A program made the position numbers and the translations under genes. DNA of 64,000 nucleotides from contig QPMI01000415.1 of the NCBI GenBank assembly GCA_004431415.1, forward strand, positions 186,001-250,000, written 5' to 3'. The notes beneath the pieces were generated by a model. It did not search any database, was not told the origin of the DNA, and worked only from the letters and a program-made list of their open reading frames with translations. This DNA is from Cyanophora paradoxa. Lineage: Eukaryota; Glaucocystophyceae; Cyanophorales; Cyanophoraceae. This document shows, piece by piece, positions 26,101 to 34,431 of the stretch. Numbering within the stretch: position 1 is the stretch's first letter; each line of letters begins with the position of its first letter.

Positions 26101-27780
26101 TTCGCTGGGTTCCGGCTCCGGGTCAGATTTCTCGCCGGGCTTACCTTCTAGATCTCCTGGCTCTGCTCCTGGGCCCTCAGCTCCGGGACCGGCTTCCCCG
26201 ATCTCCTCCCGGACTCGTGGTCGTACCCGTCGCCGGCTTGCCGTGCCTGCGTCTCCTTCTACTTCCCTCCGGCGGTTTGCCGGGCCGGACCCTCCGGCCT
26301 TTGTTCTTGATACCGGACCGCCGCCTTTGCCTTCGTCTTCTGCTTCGCTGGTCGTATCCCGCCGGCGCCGGCGTACTTCGTCTTATAGTTTAGTTCGGTC
26401 TAGTTCGGATTCTGATCGTAGTGTTGATGCTAGAGTTAGTTTCAATACTAGCTATAGTCCTCGTGCTCGACCTGTTGTTCGCCGTCGTTTGCAGTTCGAC
26501 TGCCCGCCTCGACCCCGGCCGGCTTTAGTGATTCCTTTGACTGTCCTTTTGCCTGCTCTTGATCCGCCTGCTCCGCCTCCTGTGTCCTCCTCGACCTCGT
26601 GCCGTAGCTCTGCCCTTTCGCGTCGTCCTGCTTCGCCTCCGCCTCCGCGTCGTCTTGTTGTTCCTCTTACTTGTCTGCTTCCTGTTATTTATCTTTCTCA
26701 AATTTGTCCTCCGCTTCTTAGTGATGTCATTCCTTCCGATATTGATGGTATCTCTAGCTCTGGCTCTTCTTCGTGTCAGTCATCCTCTGTCCCTAGATCT
26801 GCTCGATTTCTCGTCTCTTCTCGATCTGTCTCGAGCTCCGTGTCTTTTCTTTTTTATTGTCGATTTTGGCTCTTTGTCTTATCTTTCTTCGTGCTCTTGT
26901 CTTAGTTATTTTGCTTTTTTGTCTTTATGCCCCCTGGGCAGCCCCCGCAGTGCTGGTGTCTAGAGACTGTGGCCGGTAATTTACCAAAAAAATAATATCA
27001 GATCGTTTATATCAGATGCGCAGTTTGTATCAGATCGTGATAATTTCAATATCTTGCCGGAGTTGGCTCTCAAGCTCAAAGAGATTTCGAGCCTCCGAGA
27101 AGTGAACTTGTTCTATCAAAGCAACGGAGATCTAGACGACGTCGACGTCGACCTTGCCACGACATCGTCGGACTTGCGCGCGTTGGCCGAGGCGCTATCC
27201 GGCCTTCCGCGCCTTGAGCGCCTCAATCTACGTTTGTATGGCGAGTAATAACTGCCATGTTATAGATACTTGATCATTCAATTGTAGCTTCGAATTCAGC
27301 TCTGAAAAACTCGCAGGTCCCAGCTGCGAAGACATCATCGCTCTCCTCAAGCTCGAGAGCCCGGGCGTGGGGCGCGCACTTGTGGACTTCCATCTGAATG
27401 TCAGACGGATGCTGCAAGAGGCCGAGGCCGAGGCGATCCTGGCGCTGCCCTCCCTTCAGAAGTTCGGCGTGACTTCTACGCTCGACTATCCCTTCTCCCT
27501 CCGCCCCTTCGAGGTGCACCTGCCGGCGCCCTTGCAGTTAAATATATAGTGGCCCTGGCGGGCGCCGTTCTGCGAGCAAACCGCTCGCCTCTGCATGCGC
27601 CAGATCCTACGCGACGGCCTCCGGCCCAAGATTCAAGTCAGCCTGCGTGTCCAAACCGGCAACCTCGGTGTCGGGTGGGGCGATCCTGCGCACGTCTCAA
27701 GGAGGCGGCACTTCGAGGAGGCGAAAACCGCCATCCGGGACATGTTCAGGCAAAGGCACCGTGAGCATATCTACATTTTG
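14118..27780 (+). CDS. LRR-like protein gene interrupted by nested mobile elements
   Basis: The first exon is MSEPDRELEDPDTEIASK (donor GTATGT). It is followed by EKRARVDIQEPAPAPSPS...ELMSEFFKALGLEESW (14265-14518), an exon 14700-14890 with MSDVDDDSDHDDIDELH, then 16414-17278 (LESLKIFFRSYWDTQLEFE; PQLRFVSLPPNVEFVSAVL; LPRLEELLVLRPFG), an exon 17411-17548 and exons after 27050 (ISSLREVNLFY; LSGLPRLERLNLRLYGE; LLKLESPGVGRALVDFHL). The LxxLxxLxL pattern indicates an irregular leucine-rich-repeat or ribonuclease-inhibitor-like solenoid. The 3' part beyond 27549 is uncertain: the frame stops at LNI, then MRQILRDGLRPKIQVSL continues in another frame to about 27770. A CACTA element sits inside an exon and the Polinton-like element inside an intron, so expression may be compromised. 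Specific function is unknown. Confidence 0.6.
15148..15386. repeat. Two copies of a ~75-80 bp block within the CACTA element
   Basis: The block starting GACATTTGAGCGAAATCGG and ending CTCACAGAGTCATG occurs at about 15152-15226 and again at about 15311-15384, a spacing of 159 bp, with a few differences. It contains the self-complementary GAGCCCCAAAAAGGGCTC, which could form a hairpin. Confidence 0.85.
15398..15755. repeat. 131-bp minisatellite, ~2.7 copies, inside the CACTA element
   Basis: Copies start at 15398, 15529 and 15660 with the block GTTGTGTGGAGCTCTAG (GTTGCG in copy 1). The third copy is truncated near 15755. The copies differ at only a few positions. Confidence 0.92.
15990..16085. 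repeat. Subterminal ~27-bp direct repeats of the CACTA element
   Basis: Four imperfect copies of GCGAGAGCTGGTGGGGGCAG lie close to the right end. CACTA elements commonly carry subterminal repeats bound by their transposase, so these may be transposase-binding sites; that is inference. Confidence 0.65.
18121..18540 (+). CDS. HNH endonuclease-like protein (left arm copy)
   Basis: This 139-residue protein carries the block VLHLNGTRLDNRTVNLRVV (residues about 67-85). That matches the beta-beta-alpha metal core of HNH-type homing endonucleases, with the H-x-N-G-x(3)-D-N-R-x(2)-N-L-R pattern. A C-terminal segment, FINVWKVNPKYCSWLLEN, is of unknown role. Stand-alone HNH proteins of this kind nick or cut DNA and are common cargo in virus-like elements; here it could aid element mobility or exclusion of relatives. 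A complete, uninterrupted ORF with an ATG start sits about 450 bp inside the arm. An identical copy is in the other arm. Confidence 0.65.
   Translation: MSTTEIQLEGKYGLGKVMLIDANMKTKFENIKWIGTQEGFAKSNKGIWASHFALGVEGKLNRDEMVLHLNGTRLDNRTVNLRVVPNVQREFRFGQYSGSRFINVWKVNPKYCSWLLENCEDYLTEGEMKDLKRLLATKI
18803..18860. repeat. Tandem 12-mer repeats in the left arm
   Basis: Five consecutive units of GTGCGCTGATA (first GTGCTGATA and GTGCACTGATA) lie between the HNH and polymerase starts. The mirror set is in the right arm at about 24905-24965. Positioned between divergent or adjacent genes, they could be a regulatory or replication site. Confidence 0.85.
18900..18955. repeat. AAGCCGGATC direct repeats in the left arm
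   Basis: Three to four near-perfect units of CAAGCCGGATC stand in tandem just before the polymerase start. A reverse-complement set is present at about 24822-24862 in the right arm. Confidence 0.75.
19061..20221 (+). pseudogene. Duplicated 5' fragment of the protein-primed DNA polymerase gene (left arm)
   Basis: The ORF starts MERRFEIARLKEQIAGQ and reproduces the first ~350 residues of the polymerase encoded on the opposite strand at 24705-20664. It follows that frame to DIVPIHIS, where the arm ends. It then runs through unrelated sequence (EDGRKLEVCEIM) to a stop at 20219. None of the polymerase catalytic motifs is included, so it cannot be a polymerase by itself. Unlike the right-arm copy it has no frameshift near residue 83, reading ...LAIAEGIVAGFSELPD... 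without a break. It could still express an N-terminal domain of unknown role. Confidence 0.8.
20039..20252. repeat. Direct repeat of ~80 bp at the inner edge of the left arm
   Basis: The segment from TTGAGTGTGCGAATAATG to CGATCCACATTAG occurs at 20039-20119 and again at 20174-20252, separated by about 55 bp of partial repeats of itself. This marks the breakpoint between the arm and the unique centre. Confidence 0.85.
20262..20512 (+). pseudogene. Integrase C-terminal half (rve catalytic core)
   Basis: The frame reads VVRKLEDAKQIPKFIAQLP, then GFSGDNGFNTAAVRAM, then DDHISKGDKLGIIDRFARTL, ending at TGA 20510-20512. The DNG block carries the second catalytic aspartate of retroviral-type integrases. 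The GIIDRFARTL block occupies the position of the third acidic residue, where retroviral enzymes have Glu and this copy has Asp. No start codon and no first catalytic Asp are present in this orientation. The missing first half lies immediately downstream on the other strand. Confidence 0.75.
20458..20664 (-). pseudogene. Integrase N-terminal core fragment, inverted relative to its other half
   Basis: The reverse strand encodes PPGAYQVDILFIGRF, then FAAIEIATRFAVVRKLED and AKQIPKFIAQLPES. YQVD fits the first catalytic Asp of an rve integrase core, followed by the expected beta-strands. After IAQLP the frame departs from integrase. The last ~20 residues (VVRKLEDAKQIPKFIAQLP) are the same as the beginning of the opposite-strand half. 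The two halves therefore share an inverted repeat of about 55-60 bp (about 20263-20322 and 20503-20560). Stop at 20458, 69 codons. Neither half alone can be active. Confidence 0.7.
20664..24705 (-). pseudogene. Protein-primed family B DNA polymerase (pPolB), two single-base frameshifts
   Basis: The reading spans about 1,340 codons. It begins MERRFEIARL at 24705, shifts frame near 24466 (GAGG where the other arm has GAGGG), and continues as a 1,089-codon frame to 21155. It shifts again near 21190, just before motif C, and ends at 20664. Visible features in order: a C2H2-like finger CLACQCGFGSDEAFQNH; Exo I VGYADSETM; an endonuclease-VII-like zinc site CYMCGSEF...KHRDHCHDSG...CRACN; Exo II HNGRGFDFHLL; Exo III YMKTDIALLAD; motif A LYLDANNLYGLSM; motif B YKLLNNAVFGKTMEN; motif C GTDTDSL (after the second shift); KSYYM near the C-terminus. 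DxxNLYG and the order of motifs identify the protein-primed class, which replicates linear genomes using a terminal protein. Both shifts lie at short G/C runs, so sequencing error is a real alternative to decay. Confidence 0.88.
23648..26094 (-). repeat. Right terminal inverted repeat arm
   Basis: This is the reverse-complement partner of 17672-20120. It contains the HNH copy, the tandem 12-mers and the first ~350 codons of the polymerase, which here continue into the full gene. It is therefore likely the ancestral end, while the left arm is the copy. Confidence 0.93.
25227..25646 (-). CDS. HNH endonuclease-like protein (right arm copy)
   Basis: The 139-residue translation is identical to the left-arm gene at 18121-18540, including LHLNGTRLDNRTVNLRVV. 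It is oriented outward-to-inward like the polymerase gene and precedes it, so the right end reads HNH then polymerase. Its intact frame, while the adjacent polymerase is frameshifted, is notable. Confidence 0.65.
   Translation of the reverse strand: MSTTEIQLEGKYGLGKVMLIDANMKTKFENIKWIGTQEGFAKSNKGIWASHFALGVEGKLNRDEMVLHLNGTRLDNRTVNLRVVPNVQREFRFGQYSGSRFINVWKVNPKYCSWLLENCEDYLTEGEMKDLKRLLATKI
26095..26996 (+). mobile_element. Possible 3' end of a non-LTR retroelement flanking the Polinton-like element
   Basis: This stretch has a pyrimidine-rich + strand, very different from the neighbouring exons, and ends GGCCGGTAATTTACC followed by AAAAAAATAATA. A GGTAATTTACC-like end plus A-rich tail resembles 3' ends of some L1-like LINEs. 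A long open frame (to 26905) shows no reverse transcriptase or other domain. The short GC-rich stretch left of the Polinton-like element (17553-17671) has similar composition and may be its other side. No target duplication was found, so the assignment is weak. Confidence 0.35.
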
Positions 27781-28154
27781 TTATATTATATAACTAAATC
27801 GACGTCGAGCTTCTCTAGATCTAATACCAAAGGAAAATATGAAGGGAGAGGACACCTCTTATCGAATCTAATATTAGTCTTGGTCTACCGCAGGCTGATG
27901 TCCATTGATTGATCATATGCATAATCGTGATTTTGAATGCGATTGGCCCGGCCAGGCGTGCGGGGCAGCGGCCGCGAGGACTTGCTTGCCCCTAACCCCG
28001 CTCCTCAATCTTAAGCTTCTTTGTCACCTTCTGAAAATTTGGCTTCTGTGTCATCACCGTATGCAATTGCGCATGCAGGTCACCACAAGACACGCTAGTT
28101 ATAACAATGCAATTGAGAAGAGCCGCTAGCGAGCTCCAGCTCGCAACATAACAT
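27781..28154. other. Spacer between the LRR-like gene and the segmental duplication
   Basis: No convincing coding exon or RNA gene is seen. It has lower GC than its surroundings and may hold the 3' UTR of the LRR-like gene. Confidence 0.4.
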
Positions 28155-28835
28155 TGCAACTCGGGGCCAGCGGAGCGGGCGGGGCGTGTGGCGTGTGTGT
28201 GTGTGGGGGGGGGGGGGGGGGGGTGGAAGTGGTGGTGGTGGTGGTGGAGGTGGGGGAGGGGGGGGGGGGGGGTGGAGGGCATGGGGGAAGGGAGAGTGGG
28301 GGAGGGGAGGGGGGGGGGGGGCGGGCCCGGGGGAAATACTTTAGGACGGCTTATATTGCCGTCGTGAAAAATTGCCGAATTCGCCCAAAACGGAATTGCC
28401 GTGGTAATAAATTGCCGAATCCAAAATTTTTGTTTGTATGGGGCAGAAAATTTTGTTTTGTATGGGGTAGACGGGGGGGGGGGACGAGCGACATTGCCGT
28501 CCCTTAAAATTGCCGAATTCGGCCTCTCGGCAATTTACGGCAAAATAAAACGACGGCTAAAAAAGCCGTCCTACAGTAGGAAGATGGAGGGAGGTGCCGG
28601 CAATGGAGGGGGGAGAGAGGGGGAGGGGGGCTGGAAGGTGGAAAAAGGGTGATGGGGGCCCGGGGAGGGGGGAGGGGGGGGAGAGCCGGGGGAGGGAGGT
28701 ATTGCCGCCTCGGCTCAGAGCTGGGATCCGAAGGCGGCGAGGACGTCGGCGAGCCCCGGGGGCCCCGGGCCGCCCCCGGCCCCGCCCCCTTCCCGATCCC
28801 CCCCGCCCGACCCGCCCCCCCCCGCCCCAGTGCCG
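28155..28835. repeat. Distal copy of the GT8 3'-end segmental duplication
   Basis: This segment shares the TGTGTGGCGTGTGTGTG block with 29190-29440. After G-rich low-complexity sequence it also shares a stretch starting CTCGGCTCAGAGCTGGGATC that encodes, on the minus strand, the last residues of the GT8 gene (LADVLAAFGSQL and stop). This copy is longer because of expanded poly-G tracts and an inserted MITE. Confidence 0.85.
28342..28573. mobile_element. MITE-like element, 232 bp, TA-flanked
   Basis: The ends are TAGGACGGCTT and AAGCCGTCCTA in inverted orientation, followed inward by a second paired block CCGTCGT / ACGACGG. This gives TIRs of about 24 bp with three or four mismatches. If the terminal TA is the duplicated target site, the pattern is that of Tc1/mariner-type MITEs. 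The interior is A/T-richer than its surroundings and repeats ATTGCCG several times. There is no ORF. Confidence 0.7.
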
Positions 28836-29189
28836 ACTCAGGCAGCAGCAGAACTAGGGGGATCCGGCCCGGCGGATCGATCGACTCGTTCTATCATGAT
28901 CAGTGCTTTTTGCAGGGAACCGGATCGATTGACTCGGCGAACCGGCCGGCGCCGGGCCAACCCTACGTGAGGCTACATCATGCATTTCACCGTTGGACAC
29001 TCGCCCAGGATCCGGACGGGCCAGGGCCCAGCTGCAGGACTCGGGCCAGGAGTCGCCCCTACCGTACGTCTCAGGCTACGTGCACGTGCACGTGCACTCA
29101 ATGAGTCCGCGCATCATGAGTTGCCGCGCTGCGCGATTTTTCGGGGGGTGACGGGGGGTGGCAGGGGCCGGGGCCGGGGCTCCGACGGG
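28836..29189. other. Spacer between the two duplicated segments
   Basis: No gene recognised. It includes a GTGCACGTGCACGTGCAC palindromic run near 29080-29097. Confidence 0.4.
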
Positions 29190-29341
29190 GGGGCAGCGGG
29201 GCGGGCGGGGCGTGTGGCGTGTGTGTGTGTGGGAAGGGGGGGTGGCGGTGGGGGGGGAGTGGTGGTGGAAGCGAGGGGGGGGGGGGGGGGGACATGGGGG
29301 GCGGGTCCGGGAGCAAGGGGGTCGCTGGCGCCCGCCTCGGC

Positions 29342-31191
29342 TCAGAGCTGGGATCCGAAGGCGGCGAGGACGTCGGCGAGCCCCGGGGGCCCCGGGCCGC
29401 CCCCGGCCCCGCCCCCTACCCCCCCGCCCGACCTGCCCCCAGCTCCTCGGCCCTCGTCCCCGCCCTTCTCCTCGAGCTCCGAGCGCATCTCGGCCTCGAG
29501 GCGCGTCCAGTGGCTCTGCGCAGAGGCGTCGGTGGCGTTCAGCGGGCTCGCGGGCGAGGGCGAGGGCCCCATCTATATCTAGACTAAAGCACCGGGCCGG
29601 GGGGGCGGGCGGGCACCTGGTACTTGAGGATAGAGGGGTCGGTGTTGTGCGTCGGCTCCCACGGCTTGAAGAGCGCGTAGTGCACGATCTTGACCTGGGG
29701 CAGGGTTGGGTGAGCCCAGAGCCAACAGATCAAGTCGACAGGATCTTGGATCTAGAATCGAGAGCAGAGCAGTACGTGTTTGGCGTACCTTGTCGGGGTG
29801 GTCGAGCCAGGAGCGGGTACCCGCCCACCACGGGATCGTCGCGAGCGGCATGAAGTTGTAGAAGAACGGCTGTACCCGGGGGGGAGGGGGGAGGTAAGAC
29901 GTGGGAGGGGGAGTGGACGGGGGAGGGGGGTACGGACGCACGAGGACCGTGAAGTTCGTGTTGTAGTAGCGGTTGAGGAGGGCCTGCTCCAGCGGGCCGA
30001 TGAACCTGTACCCCGGCAAGTGAGGTGGGGGAGGGTACAGCTGAGCCGCAAGCAAGCGAAGCGTACGTCTTGGCGGGCTCGGCGCAGGCCTGCATGGGGC
30101 GGCCGCGGGGGCGTGAGCGGGAGGGAGGTTGTCAACAACGACTATCAAAGGCGGGCGGGGGGTACGCGCCTGCGTGCCGAGGAAGCAGGGGGCCGTGTCC
30201 GCGTACTCCAACTCGCCCGCCCAGGGCTCTCCCACGCTCCTCTGCGGGGCAGGGGGGGGAAAGGAGTCAGGGGGGGAGGGAAGGGGGGTACGGAGCTCGC
30301 CATGAGGGCGTCGAAGTCGGCCTTGTCGGGGCGGAGGACCAGTACCCCTCCGTTCACCGTTACCCCCAGGACGGTCACCTGCCACAAGCCCGTGTCGCTG
30401 GCGGGGGCTCAGCGACTCGGCTCGGGGGTAGCGCATTCGCGACGGAGGGGGTACGCGCGCACTAGACGCCGCAGGGGGCCGGGCAGCCGAAAAGCTCGTC
30501 GACGTTCGCAAGCACGGCCGCGTCCGCGTCTATGTACACGATCCTGCCAGGGGGTACGCCGCGTAAGGGGGGTACCGGGGCAAGAGAGCGGGGGTACGCA
30601 CTTCTTGTACTCGTAGAGCTGCAGTATGCGCAGTTTCGTGTACACGGCGATGGCCTGGGCGGGCGAAGCGGGGCGGGCAATTGGGTTGGGCGGGGGCGGG
30701 GGCGGGGGCGGAGCCCGCGGGGGGCGCGGCACCTGCTGCGCGCCGAACGGGGAGTGCGCTTCCGCGGCCGATATAGGCTGGACCTGCGCCGCGGGTGGCC
30801 CTCGCTCAGCTCAGCGTGCGTGCCCGGGGCGAGATTTGATCCGGGCGCGGGGGCGTCGGCGGGCCTCCACGACGCGGTCGAAGACGCGGGCGAGGCCGGC
30901 GCGGTCCTTGACTTCGGCCGTGATCAGGCAGACCGTTTCGCGCGTCGCGTTCGCCTGCGCGACGCCGTCGCGTGATCGTGAGCCGCGGGGCGGGCGCGGC
31001 GGCGGGACGGGCCGGCGCCGGGCCGGGCGGGGAGCACCCGCAGGAGCGAGTAGCCGAGGACCATCGCCGTGGGCACGTACTTCTCGTTCGCCGCGATCGT
31101 GACGAACCTGCGCGCTCGTATTCAACGCCCGGCGGGGGCGGCTCGAGGCGGAGTGGGCCGCGTACGCCTCATCTGCGGCCGCGTGAGACAC
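29342..31191 (-). CDS. Glycogenin-like glycosyltransferase, family GT8, multi-exon
   Basis: GT8 enzymes transfer a sugar from a nucleotide sugar with retention of configuration; glycogenin-like members act on proteins, glycans or inositols. The first recognisable exon is FVTIAANEKYVPTAMVLGYS (about 31115-31050), the Rossmann start. Then follow VCLITAEVKDRAGLARVFD, AVYTKLRILQLYEYKK, and IVYIDADAAVLANVDELF (about 30545-30480), which contains the DxD metal/nucleotide-sugar motif in its GT8 setting. After these come LGVTVNGGVLVLRPDKADF, PFFYNFMPLATIPWW, LNRYYNTNFTVL and KIVHYALFKPWEPTHN, matching the GT8 C-terminal HY/HF-x-K-PW signature. The last exon is Ser/Gly-rich and ends AAFGSQL at 29342. 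Introns carry GGGGTAC blocks. The start is uncertain; an upstream exon near 31191 is assumed. Its 3' end is duplicated at 28155-28835. Confidence 0.85.
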
Positions 31192-31594
31192 ATGCGCTGG
31201 GCTCGACGGGACTGAGCGAGCGAACCCCTTCGAACGTAGGAGGCCCGCGATGCACGGTTCGCGAGGGCGGCCTGCGCCCGAACCGATCAGCGCTCGAACG
31301 CGCTAAGCGGGGAGCGGGATCACCGGCATCGGGCCCGCCGCCGCTTCCGCGCAGAGAAGCAGGAGCGCGAAGCATGCAGCTAGCCAGCCCGCGCTGGTCC
31401 GCGGACCCAGCTGCATTTGCATCGCGGCCGAGCGGCCGCCGGGCCGCAGGCCAACGAAGCGGGCCGAGCGCGCCTGACTTGGTGTTCAGTGTGCCAGAGA
31501 GCGGTCGGGCTTCTTCCTGGAAACAGCGGTGGTCACCGGATGCTCCTCGACCCCGGTACAGCAAAACTTCGCCGAACCAGCCAGGTGCCCCGAT

Positions 31595-32586
31595 CGAGGA
31601 TGCTCGCCTCTCAGGTGCACTGGCAGCCTCTCCTCTCTATCGCGCGCTCGCGCGAGCCGCCGCCTCCGCTCGACCGCAGATCTATTTGTTTGCGCTCGGC
31701 TCTGCGGGTGTCCTTGTTGCCCTGCACGCCTACTGGAGCGACAGCAGTACTCAGCTCTGTGCGTACGTGTTCCGCGCGCCGGGCTTGCCGAGCGGACCCG
31801 CTTCTCCTGTTTAACGCCGCCCGTCACCTTTTGCAACAGCACCTATGGACGCCCTCTTTGCGCTCTGTGCGCTTCTTCTCCTCACCTCCCGCGCTCCGCC
31901 GCGCGCCCCAAACAGCCCGCGCATGCCTTCTCTGACGGCGCGCACGCACGTCAATGCGCTATCCAGCATCTCCTCCGGTGCCCCGATCCGCGCTGCCTGC
32001 GCCGGCGTGTGACGCGGCTGATCGAAGGGCCGGCAGAGCGCCCAACGGCGGCGCCTCGCGACCCGGGTCCTGATGGATAGCGCGCTGCACTTGGCTGGCG
32101 CCTACGGCTTCAAGAGAGCATTCGACAAGCGCTTCACGGCGATCTGGGCGCGCAGCGCTTGCGCCGCGGGCGGTCGGCCCGCACCCTCGCCCTCGGCCTC
32201 ACGGCCCTGCAGATCTACCTCGTGGCCTCCTCGGCCGCGAAGCTGTTCGCCGAGATCCTGGAGGTGGCGTTCTTCCGCTCGAAGCCCACCCCGAGCCTCG
32301 AGATTCTCGTGCCGGGTCCGCCTCGCCGGCCCCGTTCATTCCTTGCCTGCCACGCTCACCGCGCCCCTTCGCCCTCGCATGCGCAGCCGCAACGATCTAT
32401 TTCCTGACCGCTGGCCTCAACATTCACGTCTACGGCGAGAAGCGGGCCGACGCGGAGCTCGTAAGGCCGACGCCGGCCGGCCCTCAGGACGTCGGCGCGC
32501 AGCCGCCGGCTTCCACGCTAAAGAAGTGGACCCAGCTCGCCGCCGGCGCCCCGGAGAGCAAGGTCACTACCGGAAAGGAGGAGTAG
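31595..32586 (+). CDS. Unrecognised membrane protein, multi-exon
   Basis: Several exon-like pieces on the + strand have hydrophobic cores bounded by GCAG and GTGCG: IYLFALGSAGVLVALHAYW (31678-31760), FALCALLLLTS (31855-31890), SALHLAGAYGFKRAFDKRF (32070-32140), LALGLTALQIYLVASSAAKL (32185-32260), and IYFLTAGLNIHVYGEKRAD (32395-32455). A hydrophilic tail, TLKKWTQLAAGAPESKV, ends at TAG 32584-32586. This suggests a small polytopic membrane protein with three or four helices and a cytosolic tail. I do not recognise the family. The start is unknown; 31595 marks the first plausible exon. The gene is divergent from the GT8 gene. Confidence 0.4.
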
Positions 32587-32804
32587 ATTTAGCCCAAGAG
32601 CGACCGTTAGAAAGAATCAGCAGTGTTTGCGCTGCCTGTAAATACGCGCGATGTCCCGTTGCGAGGAGTGTCCGGTGCCCAGGAAAGATAAGAAAAGAAC
32701 CATTCTGATTCCATCAGAGCGGCTCCCGGGGAAGGGGTGCGGGTAAAGTACAGGAAGGGGCGGGAAGAGAGCGGAGAGGAGAAGGAGAAGTCCGCCATCG
32801 GGGG

Positions 32805-33784
<980 letters not shown>

Positions 33785-34431
33785 CTCGTCGCCCTAAACT
33801 TTTCGTGTGCTTCCTCAGAAAGAAGAGAACCTTCCGCCGGGGTATGCGTGTGTGCAGGACGGGTACAGCGAGGCAGATGAGATGGTCACTTGCGTATCGA
33901 GTTCGTCGATGACGTTGAAACGAGCGCCGGGGATGCGACCGGCCCCGCGACCGCCTGCAGCTGCGAGAGTTGCGCGAGTCCGCCGCCTGGCCCGGCGCCC
34001 ACGGCCAGCTGCAGCCGCGGCGCGGCCGGCCGCGGCCGGCGGGCCTGGTCAACGCGGGCGCCGCATGCAAAGGCGCCGGCCTGGTCGTCGCTTCCAGCTG
34101 CAGCTGCAGGCGGATCGCGGAAGCTGTGCATATGCATGCTGCTGCAGCGCGGGCAGGCGGCCGCGGCGCAGCGAGCGCTAGCAATAGCGCTAGCGTTACC
34201 CTGTGCCGCTGTGCGTATACGCGCGGACGTCGACCGGGCCTAGGGGCCGCGGCCGCGGCGCCGGCTCCGACTTCATGAGCGCGGCAGCCTGCAGCCAGCG
34301 CTAGCGCTACCAAGGCCAGCCGGCTCCTTCGCCTCTCCCCTCCTGGCATACAGCCAACTGCAACTGCGACGATTGACGACAATCCCACGGCGACATGTAC
34401 ATGCACGGGACCCGGCCGGCGCCGGGCGGCC
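33785..34431. other. Spacer upstream of UBE2D with GC-rich palindromes
   Basis: No gene recognised. It contains many short palindromes (GCCGGCCGCGGCC, GCTGCAGC, GCTAGCAATAGCGCTAGC). It should include the UBE2D promoter. Confidence 0.4.

Noticed and set aside
26000-26905. 301-codon + strand frame beginning inside the Polinton-like arm
   Set aside because: It crosses the element boundary, is low-complexity Ser/Pro/Arg, and has no recognisable domain; treated as flank of possible retroelement origin.
28200-28320. Possible G-quadruplex or telomere-like tract
   Set aside because: The poly-G/TGG runs are irregular and lie inside a segmental duplication; they match no telomere repeat.
31169-31564. 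131-codon minus-strand frame between the GT8 and membrane-protein genes
   Set aside because: No domain, no splice support, and it overlaps better-supported + strand exons.
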